DNA from: an uncultured Roseateles sp.
GTDB lineage: Bacteria > Pseudomonadota > Gammaproteobacteria > Burkholderiales > Burkholderiaceae_C
Direction: 5' to 3'
Assembly: GCF_913777145.1 (NCBI RefSeq)
Contig: NZ_CAJYPS010000014.1
Coordinates: forward strand, 399,357-463,356
Length of the DNA stretch: 64,000 bases
Below are positions 57,800 through 64,000 of this stretch, in pieces (position 1 is the first letter of the stretch; each line of letters opens with the position of its first letter). A model generated the notes under the pieces. The model was given only the letters and a program-made list of their open reading frames with translations. It was not told where the DNA came from and ran no database searches. Both the position numbers and the translations under genes were made by a program.

Positions 57800-58240
57800 T
57801 CAGACGGCCACGTAGTCCACCGCCTCGCCGTCTTGCATCACGAAGTGGGCGAACTGCTGGAAGAAGCCGTAGAACAGGTTGCGGCCTATGCCGTGGGCGG
57901 TGCGCTGGAATTCCTCGGCGACCTCGGCCTCGAACAGCCGGCCGGTGTGCCGGTGCCACAGCGTGATCCAGCGCAGGAAGTGGCGGGGCTCGACCCGGGA
58001 GGTCTCGGCCAGCGCGACATGCTTGCCGAACACATTGCCGCGGAAGCTGTGCGTGCCCAGCATCACCGTGCTCCAGAACTCGACCATGCGGTCCAGGTGG
58101 GGCGTCCAGTGCGCGCCGATGGCGGCCTCGAAGATGGGGCCGAGTTCGCCGTCGCGGCGGACATCGGCATAGAAGTCATGAACCAGGCGCTGTATGCCGT
58201 CGCGGTCCAGTGCGATGGGGGTGGGGGAGGTGTCGTTCAT
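57800..58240 (-). CDS. Group III truncated hemoglobin
   Basis: 146 aa. The TrHb3 pattern is present, with EPRHFLRWITLWHRHTG holding the probable proximal His. LVHDFYADVRRDGELGPIF precedes it, with Tyr near the B10 position, and FRGNVFGKHVAL covers the E-helix region. Group III members such as Campylobacter Ctb bind O2/NO and respond to NO. It lies inside the nnrS operon. Confidence 0.92.
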   Translation of the reverse strand: MNDTSPTPIALDRDGIQRLVHDFYADVRRDGELGPIFEAAIGAHWTPHLDRMVEFWSTVMLGTHSFRGNVFGKHVALAETSRVEPRHFLRWITLWHRHTGRLFEAEVAEEFQRTAHGIGRNLFYGFFQQFAHFVMQDGEAVDYVAV

Positions 58241-58261
58241 GCGCAGGAGAGTGGCGGGCGC

Positions 58262-58435
58262 TCACGCGACCGCAAAGGTCATGTAGGCCGTGCAGTACAG
58301 CGCCGCCGCGAGGGTGATGCAGAAGAAGGTGCCGCCATGGCCTTGCCGGCCGCGCGGCGGTGCGGGACGGGTGTCTGCGGCCCGGGCGCCGGTGGGGGCG
58401 GTGGGCGGCGACGCCTCGGGGGCGGCTTCAGTCAT
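58262..58435 (-). CDS. Small single-helix membrane protein
   Basis: 57 aa. The first 36 residues are Pro/Ala/Arg-rich and the last 20 form one membrane helix (FFCITLAAALYCTAYMTFAVA region). The ATG at 58435 overlaps the end of the monoheme cytochrome gene by 8 nt. It is placed like CcoQ or other small oxidase subunits, but no family assignment is possible. Confidence 0.55.
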   Translation of the reverse strand: MTEAAPEASPPTAPTGARAADTRPAPPRGRQGHGGTFFCITLAAALYCTAYMTFAVA

Positions 58436-59024
58436 GGGGCGGCAGTTCCTTGTCGCCGGCGAAGGGCGCGCTGCGCGCCTGGTGCTCGGCACGCGCCTTG
58501 GCAACGGTCTCGGCGCTGACCTCCGGCGCGCTATTGCCCCATTGCGAACGGACATGGCTCAGCACGGCCGCGATCTGCGCGTCGTTGAGCTGGTCCTTGA
58601 AGGCCGGCATGGCGCCGTTGTAGCTGCCGCCCTTGACCGTCAGCGAGCCATTGATGCCGTGCAGCAGGATGGCGGCCGTCGTGCTGTCCTTGCCCAGCAC
58701 CCACTCGGAGCCCGCCAGCGGCGGGAACACGCCCGGCAGGCCCTGGCCGCTGGCCTGGTGGCAGGCCGCGCACAGCGACGCATACAGCGCCGCGCCATCC
58801 ACCTTGGCGCCGCCGGCGGCCTTGCGCTGGCCCGCCAGCTCGGCCGCATGGCGGCCGTCGCCCCAGGCGCTCGGCGTCTCGATGTCGGCCTGGGTGATGT
58901 AGACCACGCCGAAGACCAGCAGCAGGCCGGCGATCATCACCAGGTACCAGGGCATGGGGTTGGTCCGCTCGTGCGGCTCGGGGTTCTCGCGCTGCTGCTG
59001 GGGCAGGATGTCGGGCTCGTTCAC
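58428..59024 (-). CDS. Membrane-anchored monoheme cytochrome c
   Basis: 198 aa from a GTG start with RBS gaggag. One membrane helix (about residues 26-43, WYLVMIAGLLLVFGVVYI) precedes a class I cytochrome c domain with CAACH (Cys85, Cys88, His89). A Met ligand is likely in NGAMPAF. The N-terminus NPMPWYLV recalls CcoP, but only one heme site is present where CcoP has two. It probably passes electrons to the CcoO/CcoN-like subunits. Confidence 0.88.
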   Translation of the reverse strand: MNEPDILPQQQRENPEPHERTNPMPWYLVMIAGLLLVFGVVYITQADIETPSAWGDGRHAAELAGQRKAAGGAKVDGAALYASLCAACHQASGQGLPGVFPPLAGSEWVLGKDSTTAAILLHGINGSLTVKGGSYNGAMPAFKDQLNDAQIAAVLSHVRSQWGNSAPEVSAETVAKARAEHQARSAPFAGDKELPPHD

Positions 59025-59039
59025 GATGCACTCCTCGGT

Positions 59040-59666
59040 TCAGGGGGCAGCCTTGGCGGCCGGCGCGGTGGGGCTGGGGGCCTCGGGCGGGGCGGGCAGC
59101 ACGGGATAGGTGTGGTTCAGCGACTTCAGATAGGCCACCAGTTCCAGTGCCTCCTGCCGCGCGACCACCTTCTGCCCCGGCGGTGCGAAGCCCGGCGGCA
59201 GGTTGACCTCGACATCACCGGCCTCGGCCTTGGGCTTGTGCTCGAACAGGAAGGGGTAGCTGGGCATGATGCTGCCCGGCACATAGGCGCGCGGTTGGTA
59301 GAGGTGGCCCAGATGCCATTGATCGCTGGGCTGGCGGGCGCCGATGTTGAACAGGTCCGGCCCGGTGCGCATGCTGCCCAGCAGATGCGGCGAGTCGTAG
59401 GCGTAGTCGCCCGCGACGCTGGCGCGACCCCAGCCGCGCTCGAAGTCCGGCGCGAAGTTGCGCGCACGCGGCTGTTGGGAGTGGCAGTACACGCAGCCAT
59501 TGGCGATGTAGTGCTGGCGCCCGCGCTGCTCCATGCTGGTGTAGGGCTTGAGGCCCTCGATGGGCTTGACGTCCCGCACGGTCATGTAGGGGACGACGAC
59601 GAGCGCGCCGGTGGCGATGCTCAGCATCACCATGCCGCCCGCGATGAGCTTGGTCTCGTTGTGCAT
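59040..59666 (-). CDS. CcoO-like membrane cytochrome c subunit
   Basis: 208 aa. One N-terminal helix (about residues 9-27) precedes a CcoO/FixO-type domain with CVYCH (Cys58, Cys61, His62), SVAGDYAYDSPHLLGSMRTGPDL and axial Met134 in GSIMPSYPFL. It is the normal partner of a cbb3 subunit I and carries electrons to it. It starts 15 bp after the CcoN-like gene. Confidence 0.9.
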   Translation of the reverse strand: MHNETKLIAGGMVMLSIATGALVVVPYMTVRDVKPIEGLKPYTSMEQRGRQHYIANGCVYCHSQQPRARNFAPDFERGWGRASVAGDYAYDSPHLLGSMRTGPDLFNIGARQPSDQWHLGHLYQPRAYVPGSIMPSYPFLFEHKPKAEAGDVEVNLPPGFAPPGQKVVARQEALELVAYLKSLNHTYPVLPAPPEAPSPTAPAAKAAP

Positions 59667-59681
59667 GAAGGGCTCCTGGGC

Positions 59682-61295
59682 TCAGACGGGCTTGAGCAGG
59701 GTGGCCTGGTTGCGGCCGGCCGAGCGGCCCGCCAGCAGCAGCAGGAAGTGGGCGACGAAGACCACATGGCCCAGCACCATCAGGGCGCCGCCCAGCGTGC
59801 GCGCCTTCAGGTAGGGCAGGGTCAGGGTGACCGAATCCATGAAGGGCCGGGCCGCATCCAGCATGGCCTCGCCCTGCAGCCAGCCGCCATGGCTGAGGCT
59901 GAAGAAGTAGATCAGGATGCCTATGCTGGCGAGCCAGAAGTGGGCCGAGATCAGCCGCGGCGACGGCCACTCGCGGCCCGACACGCGCGGCACGACGAAG
60001 TAGATGGCGCCGAAGAACACCATGGTCACGAAGCCGTACAGCCCCAGGTGGGCGTGGCCCACGGTGTGGTGCGTGAAGTGCACGACGACGTTGAGGCTGC
60101 GCAGCGCCTCGAACGCGCCCTGTATGGAGCTGATGGTGTACATCAGGCCGCCAAAGCCTATGAAGCGCAGCGTCGGCGAGTAGCGCAGCGCCGCCAGCTT
60201 GCCCTTCAGCGTGCCATGCATGTTCACGGTGAAGGCCAGCACCGGGATGATCATCATCATGCTCTGCACGATGGACAGCGTGACCATCCAGCCGGGCACC
60301 GGCCCGCCCACCAGGTGGTGGCCGCCGACCTGGCCGTAGAAGAAGGCCAGGCCCCAGAAGCCCAGCAGCGACAGGTTGTAGCTCTGCACCGGCCTGCCGA
60401 TGATCTTGGGCAGGAAGTAGTAGACCGAGGCCAGCGCCAGCGGCGTGTAGAACAGGCCCAGCACATTGTGGGCAAACCACCAGTTCATCGCTGCCTCCTG
60501 CACCCCCTTGTGCAGGCCCGGGATGTTGGCCACGAAGAACAGCACCGGGAACCAGAACAGCGCGCAGCCCATGTACCAGACCGACACGTAAAGGTGCTCG
60601 ACGCGACGGTTCAGTAGCGTGAGCACCAGCGGCACGCCCACCAGCGCGCCCCCCAGCACGAACAGGATGTCCACCTGCCAGGGAATCTCCAGCCACTCCA
60701 GCCCATCCCCCAGACCCGCGGCGATCGCGCCCAGGCCAGCGATCAGCGCGGCGTTCCACAGCGCCGCGCCCAGGAAGGCATAGCGCGCGCCCACCAGTTC
60801 GGTCTTGAGCAGCCGCGGGATCACGAAGAGCGCAATCCCCAGGCCCGCCATCGGCGCCCAGCCATAGGCCACCGCGTTGAGGTGGATGGTGCGTATGCGG
60901 CCGAAGGTCAGCCAGGCCTGACCGACCAGCCAGTCGGGCTCGTGCAGCTTGATGGAGGCGGTCAGGCCGGCGGCCGAGGCCACCAGCAGCCATGCAAAGG
61001 CGCAGCACAGGAAGAAGAACACCAGCGATCCGGTGGAGGCGTCGGCACGGGCGCGCTGCAGCAGCTCCGGCGATGGCGGTGCCTCCGCCGTGGGGGCACT
61101 GACCGCCTGCAGCCGGGCCGCGTCGGCGGCGGTGCAGGCGGGGTCCTCCACGGTGCCCAACTCGCCCGGCGCGAAGATCACCTCGGCCGCCTTGGGGCTG
61201 TGGTCGAAGAGGCCGCGCCGCTGTGTCCAGATGAAGACGAACAGACCGACGACCGACAGCACGAAGGCTGACAGCAGGATGGCAATGGTGCTCAC
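59682..61295 (-). CDS. cbb3-like heme-copper oxidase subunit I with N-terminal CcoS-like segment
   Basis: 537 aa from GTG 61295 with RBS ggagg; it overlaps the upstream stop by 4 nt. Residues 1-45 form a helix plus RGLFDHSPKAAEVIF, which resembles the oxidase-assembly protein CcoS. The core follows. All expected ligands are visible: heme b His138 and His416, heme b3 His414, CuB His276, His326 and His327. Tyr320 has the same spacing (44 and 6 residues) as the cross-linked Tyr of known cbb3 oxidases. That Tyr favours O2 reduction rather than NO reduction. Confidence 0.9.
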   Translation of the reverse strand: MSTIAILLSAFVLSVVGLFVFIWTQRRGLFDHSPKAAEVIFAPGELGTVEDPACTAADAARLQAVSAPTAEAPPSPELLQRARADASTGSLVFFFLCCAFAWLLVASAAGLTASIKLHEPDWLVGQAWLTFGRIRTIHLNAVAYGWAPMAGLGIALFVIPRLLKTELVGARYAFLGAALWNAALIAGLGAIAAGLGDGLEWLEIPWQVDILFVLGGALVGVPLVLTLLNRRVEHLYVSVWYMGCALFWFPVLFFVANIPGLHKGVQEAAMNWWFAHNVLGLFYTPLALASVYYFLPKIIGRPVQSYNLSLLGFWGLAFFYGQVGGHHLVGGPVPGWMVTLSIVQSMMMIIPVLAFTVNMHGTLKGKLAALRYSPTLRFIGFGGLMYTISSIQGAFEALRSLNVVVHFTHHTVGHAHLGLYGFVTMVFFGAIYFVVPRVSGREWPSPRLISAHFWLASIGILIYFFSLSHGGWLQGEAMLDAARPFMDSVTLTLPYLKARTLGGALMVLGHVVFVAHFLLLLAGRSAGRNQATLLKPV

Positions 61296-61780
61296 AGGGA
61301 ACCTCCGGGGGTGGTCGTCGGCATTGCGCGTCGCGCCTGCCGGCCGAGAACGATCAGCGCGCCCATCTTCAGGAATTCCAGCGCGACGTAAATAGGGTGC
61401 TGCATCCCGGGGCCCGGATCCCGGCCGGCGCGCAGTAGATCCAGGCGGGCGTCGAGTGCCGGCATCAGTACCAGCATCTGCGTCGTCAGCGCGGCACCGA
61501 GGATGGCCACGCAGGCCCAGGCCAGCGCCGGCTGGTGCGTGCGCTGCGGCAGCAGGGCGGCGCAAAAGAGCACCAGGAACAGCTGCAGCGCGTGCGACAC
61601 ATGGAACAGCGTGGAGCCGACGCTGACCAGCTGTTCACGCGTCAGACCCGGTGTCAGGAACTTGGCGGGCTGCACCACGAAGGAAATGCCGGCCAGCAGG
61701 CCCAGACACAGCCAGGGCAGGGTTTCGTGCCAGTCCGTGCGTTGCGTGGGGGCGGCGAAGGGTGAGGCGGGGATCTGCAT
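61292..61780 (-). CDS. Four-helix membrane protein between nnrS and the oxidase gene
   Basis: 162 aa with four predicted helices; distantly like the DUF4149/TMEM205 type (FVVQPAKF, STLFHVSHALQLFLVL). ATG 61780 was preferred over 61810 because GGGAG lies at good distance. Its stop overlaps the oxidase GTG (GTGA). The conserved-looking His in LFHVSHALQ may be functional. No role is known. Confidence 0.7.
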   Translation of the reverse strand: MQIPASPFAAPTQRTDWHETLPWLCLGLLAGISFVVQPAKFLTPGLTREQLVSVGSTLFHVSHALQLFLVLFCAALLPQRTHQPALAWACVAILGAALTTQMLVLMPALDARLDLLRAGRDPGPGMQHPIYVALEFLKMGALIVLGRQARRAMPTTTPGGSL

Positions 61781-61793
61781 GATCTGCTCCCGC

Positions 61794-62975
61794 TCAATCC
61801 GATCGGCCATCCGCGCGGGGACTCGTCAGCCAGGCGGTATAGACCCGCAGGTAGAGCGCAAAGGCTGACGCGAACAGCCCGCCCGCCAACAGCAGGCCTT
61901 GGGTGTAGAGCTGCGGCGCCAGCAGCGGCGTCACGACCCGCACCAGCGCGGCCAGCAGGATCAGGCCATAGGCCCAGACCTCGGTGCGGCCCGCCTGCAA
62001 GGGGCGGCCCGTGTGGCCGCGGGCGGTGCGGGTCATCATGGCCAGCACCAGCCCGCCGCTGGCGCCCACACCCAGCGCATGCAGCGCCGGCGAGACCGGC
62101 TGCTGACGCAGCAGCGCCAGGGCCAGCAGCGCCAGGCCCACGGGTATCCAGGCATAGGCCAGATGCAGCACCCACAGGATGGGGCGGGCGCGGGTGGACA
62201 GCGGCCGCCAGGTGATGAGGCGCGCGACGTGCAGCGCGGCCGCCGCCATCAGCGCCAGCGCAGCCAGCAGCGGCGCGGCCTCCAGCAGCCACAGTGCCAG
62301 CCCCGCGATGGTGGTCAGCAGCGTGAGCGCCTCGCGCCAGGCTGGCACCTCGTTGCTCAGCCCGGGCTGGGCGTTGCGGGTGAACAGTGGAATCACCCGC
62401 CCACCGATCAGGGTCTCCAGCAGCACCAGCAGTGCCAGGCCGGCGTGCAGCGCGCGCAGGCTGGAGATCTGCAGCGCACCGCTGGCGCCTAGGTGGAAGG
62501 CCAAGTTGGCCGCACCCAGCAGGCCCAGCACCGCGGCGATGCCGAGGTTGCGGGTGTTGCCGGCCTCGACCAGCAGGTGCAGGAAGACCGCTGCCGCCAG
62601 CGGCAGAAAGGCCAGATCCAGGAAGAAGAACACCGGGTAGGGTGCCAGCAGCGAGGCGATGCGCGCAGCCAGCCACAGCAGCACGAAGAAGCCCAGTGCC
62701 GCCCCGCGCGGTGTGGGCAGACCGGTCCAGGCCTTGCCAGCGGTGAACAGGAAACCCACCACCACCGCACCCAACATGCCGAACAGCATTTCATGCACAT
62801 GCCACAGGGTGGGGGCCAGGCCGGTCTTCAAGGGCAGTCGGCCGCTGTAGACCAGGCCCCACAGCGGCATCAGCACGACGGCAGCCAGCGCGGCCAGCAG
62901 ATAGAAGGGGCGGAAGGCCAGCCGCAGAACGGGCCAGTCCCTGGGAAGCCTGAGGTCGGTATCCAGCGCAGTCAT
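61794..62975 (-). CDS. nnrS: NnrS-family heme-copper membrane protein
   Basis: 393 aa with about 12 helices. The N-terminal motif LAFRPFYLLAALAAVV, then LWHVHEMLFGMLGAVVVGFLFTAGKAWTG as a region and RVIPLFTRN, are typical of NnrS. The late HALGVGASGGLVLAMMTRTARGHTG region is also diagnostic. NnrS lessens NO toxicity to metabolism and is widely NsrR-controlled. It is first gene of the nine-gene operon. The NsrR-like site is 51-73 bp upstream of ATG 62975. Confidence 0.95.
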   Translation of the reverse strand: MTALDTDLRLPRDWPVLRLAFRPFYLLAALAAVVLMPLWGLVYSGRLPLKTGLAPTLWHVHEMLFGMLGAVVVGFLFTAGKAWTGLPTPRGAALGFFVLLWLAARIASLLAPYPVFFFLDLAFLPLAAAVFLHLLVEAGNTRNLGIAAVLGLLGAANLAFHLGASGALQISSLRALHAGLALLVLLETLIGGRVIPLFTRNAQPGLSNEVPAWREALTLLTTIAGLALWLLEAAPLLAALALMAAAALHVARLITWRPLSTRARPILWVLHLAYAWIPVGLALLALALLRQQPVSPALHALGVGASGGLVLAMMTRTARGHTGRPLQAGRTEVWAYGLILLAALVRVVTPLLAPQLYTQGLLLAGGLFASAFALYLRVYTAWLTSPRADGRSD

Positions 62976-63025
62976 CGCATGTCCTCGGGTCTGCCGACGC
63001 AAGCCTGTCGGCGATGGGGTGGTTA

Positions 63026-63048
63026 ATGATTCATTTGACGTACATGTT
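63026..63048. promoter_or_regulatory. NsrR-type operator between nnrS and nsrR
   Basis: Left half ATGATTCATTT matches AAGATGYATTT at 9 of 11 and right half ACGTACATGTT matches AAATRCATCTT at 8 of 11, with a 1-bp centre. It lies in the 191-bp gap upstream of both genes. It could repress nnrS and autoregulate nsrR. Confidence 0.72.
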
Positions 63049-63166
63049 ATCATTCGATCCGACCGACGGGCAAGCCCTGAATGCAAAGCGGCTTCAGGGC
63101 GACTGATCCCGCCCGCCGGCCCGGATCACAGTAGAGTGCGGGCCTGAATCGAAAGGTGACGGACAG

Positions 63167-63676
63167 ATGCGGCTGACCATGTATACGGACTACACCCTGC
63201 GGGTGATGATGTACCTGGCCGTCAGATACCAGGACCAGGGCGTTGCCACCATCGAAGAGATGGCAACGGCCTACGACATCTCCCGCAACCACCTGATGAA
63301 GATCGTCAACGAGCTGTCGCAGACGGGCTTCATCGAGACCACGCGCGGCCGCTCGGGAGGCGCAAGGCTTGCGCGCGCGCCCGAGACGATTTCCATAGGC
63401 GCGGTGGTGCGCATGGCCGAGAAGGATTTCGCGGTCGTGGCCTGCCACGACGCCAGCACGCCCCACAACTGCGCGATCTACCAGGCCTGCAACCTCAAGC
63501 GTGGGCTGGCCCGTGCAATGGATGCCTTCATGCAGGAACTGGACAAGATGACGCTGCAGGACGCGATTTCGGCCCCCACCGTCGCGGCCGACCTGCTGGG
63601 CATGGAGCGTCCCGTGGCCCTGCCCGTGTCGACCCGTGCGCGCGCACCGGCCAAGGCCGGGCGCGCGCGCAGCTGA
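63167..63676 (+). CDS. nsrR: NO-sensing Rrf2-family repressor NsrR
   Basis: 169 aa. The N-terminal MRLTMYTDYTLRVMMYLA and RNHLMKIVNELS match the NsrR HTH. The cluster ligands are Cys93, Cys102 and Cys108 in the C-X8-C-X5-C arrangement. Its [Fe-S] cluster is destroyed by NO, which relieves repression. A hairpin (gccctgaa/ttcagggc, 63074-63100) lies in the leader. It is divergent from nnrS and convergent with the YcnI gene. Confidence 0.93.
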   Translation: MRLTMYTDYTLRVMMYLAVRYQDQGVATIEEMATAYDISRNHLMKIVNELSQTGFIETTRGRSGGARLARAPETISIGAVVRMAEKDFAVVACHDASTPHNCAIYQACNLKRGLARAMDAFMQELDKMTLQDAISAPTVAADLLGMERPVALPVSTRARAPAKAGRARS

Positions 63677-63677
63677 C

Positions 63678-64000
63678 TCAGCGCTTCGGCGGCAGCACCT
63701 GCAACTTCACCGCCGGTGCCGCGGGCCTGGGCTGTTCCGCACTGGGCCGCTCGGCCCAGTGCCACTCCCCCTTGGCGCAGACCTGGCGCACATCGAACCA
63801 CAGCTCGCCGGGTTCGGCGGGCAGGCTGGCGCGCAGCACGAACTCGTCATACCAGTCGTCGGGCAGCCAGGCAGCCTCGCTGCTGGCGGTCCAGCGCACC
63901 TCGGCGAGCTCGTCGGCCATGGTCTTGCCGTGGCTCTCATAGGGCGTGGCCAGCGGCCGGCGCTGGGTGCTCAGCGTCCAGCCCGGCTTGGGCATGGGCT
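63678..64000 (-). CDS. YcnI-family (DUF1775) copper-binding protein, C-terminal part
   Basis: The gene runs off the window, so the N-terminus with the copper-binding His is missing. The visible part has the family pattern KPGWTLSTQRRPLATPYESHG, WYDEFVLRASLPAEPGELWF (region) and a Cys in VRQVCAKGEWHW. YcnI proteins bind Cu(II) at the cell exterior. Its stop is 1 bp from the nsrR stop on the other strand. Confidence 0.85.
   Translation of the reverse strand, partial: PMPKPGWTLSTQRRPLATPYESHGKTMADELAEVRWTASSEAAWLPDDWYDEFVLRASLPAEPGELWFDVRQVCAKGEWHWAERPSAEQPRPAAPAVKLQVLPPKR

Noticed and set aside
59682..61295. Annotation as nitric oxide reductase NorB
   Set aside because: The active-site Tyr and CcoO-type partner fit cbb3 oxidases. 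NorB lacks the Tyr and pairs with NorC.
61296..61565. 90-residue N-terminal extension of the CcoN-like frame
   Set aside because: It overlaps the coupled upstream gene in another frame and reads as Arg/Pro-rich shadow sequence. GTG 61295 has an RBS and a GTGA overlap.

Overview
This is a high-GC chromosomal window, about 70% G+C by eye. Its codon use, gene content and gene orders point to a respiratory betaproteobacterium of the order Burkholderiales, probably near the Rubrivivax/Leptothrix/Roseateles group. The evidence is an aerobic phenylacetate (paa) cluster, hemC-hemD-hemX-hemY, gmk-rpoZ-spoT facing greB, algZ/algR, ppc and a PHA synthase. The genus cannot be fixed from this sequence. 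No insertion sequence, prophage, CRISPR array or replication origin was seen.

Layout. 1-4.6 kb: end of a paa operon (paaE 3' end, TetR-type paaR, an orphan amino-acid-type binding protein, paaZ). 4.8-10.7 kb: NlpC/P60 hydrolase, propionyl-CoA synthetase, an AraC regulator with an NTF2-like protein, a bacteriohemerythrin and an unknown exported protein. 10.8-18.2 kb: argH, an algZ/algR pair with an unknown third gene, ppc. 18.4-23.8 kb: cdh, the hem operon and two identical tRNA-Arg(ACG) genes with a strong terminator. 23.8-31.9 kb: a LysR regulator divergent from an RND efflux operon that begins with an alpha/beta-hydrolase-like protein lacking its nucleophile. 32-38.8 kb: catalase, a very Arg-rich small protein, and PHA synthase, MaoC-phosphotransacetylase and acetate kinase behind an FNR-like box. 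38.8-45 kb: acyl-CoA racemase, greB, spoT, rpoZ, gmk and an MFS exporter.

45-64 kb is the most interesting part. It looks like a nitric-oxide, low-oxygen and peroxide defence region. Three 23-bp sites resemble the NsrR dyad (AAGATGYATTT-N-AAATRCATCTT). One precedes an alternative oxidase. One lies between a hemerythrin gene and a class II aldolase operon. One lies between nsrR and a nine-gene operon: nnrS, a membrane protein, a cbb3-like oxidase subunit I with a CcoS-like N-terminus, a CcoO-like cytochrome c, a monoheme cytochrome c, a small membrane protein, a group III truncated hemoglobin, a SCO protein and another membrane protein. NsrR itself is encoded next to its putative site. In the same region an ECF41 sigma factor lies near an AhpD-like gene that carries a perfect ECF41-type promoter (TGTCACA-N16-CGTC).

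The proposed logic is as follows. NO destroys the NsrR iron-sulfur cluster. This would release an NO-resistant quinol oxidase (AOX), an NO/O2-handling cytochrome complex with a haemoglobin, and a hemerythrin. FNR-type control would separately direct carbon to PHA, acetyl-phosphate and acetate under oxygen limitation. These regulatory links are inferred from sequence motifs only.
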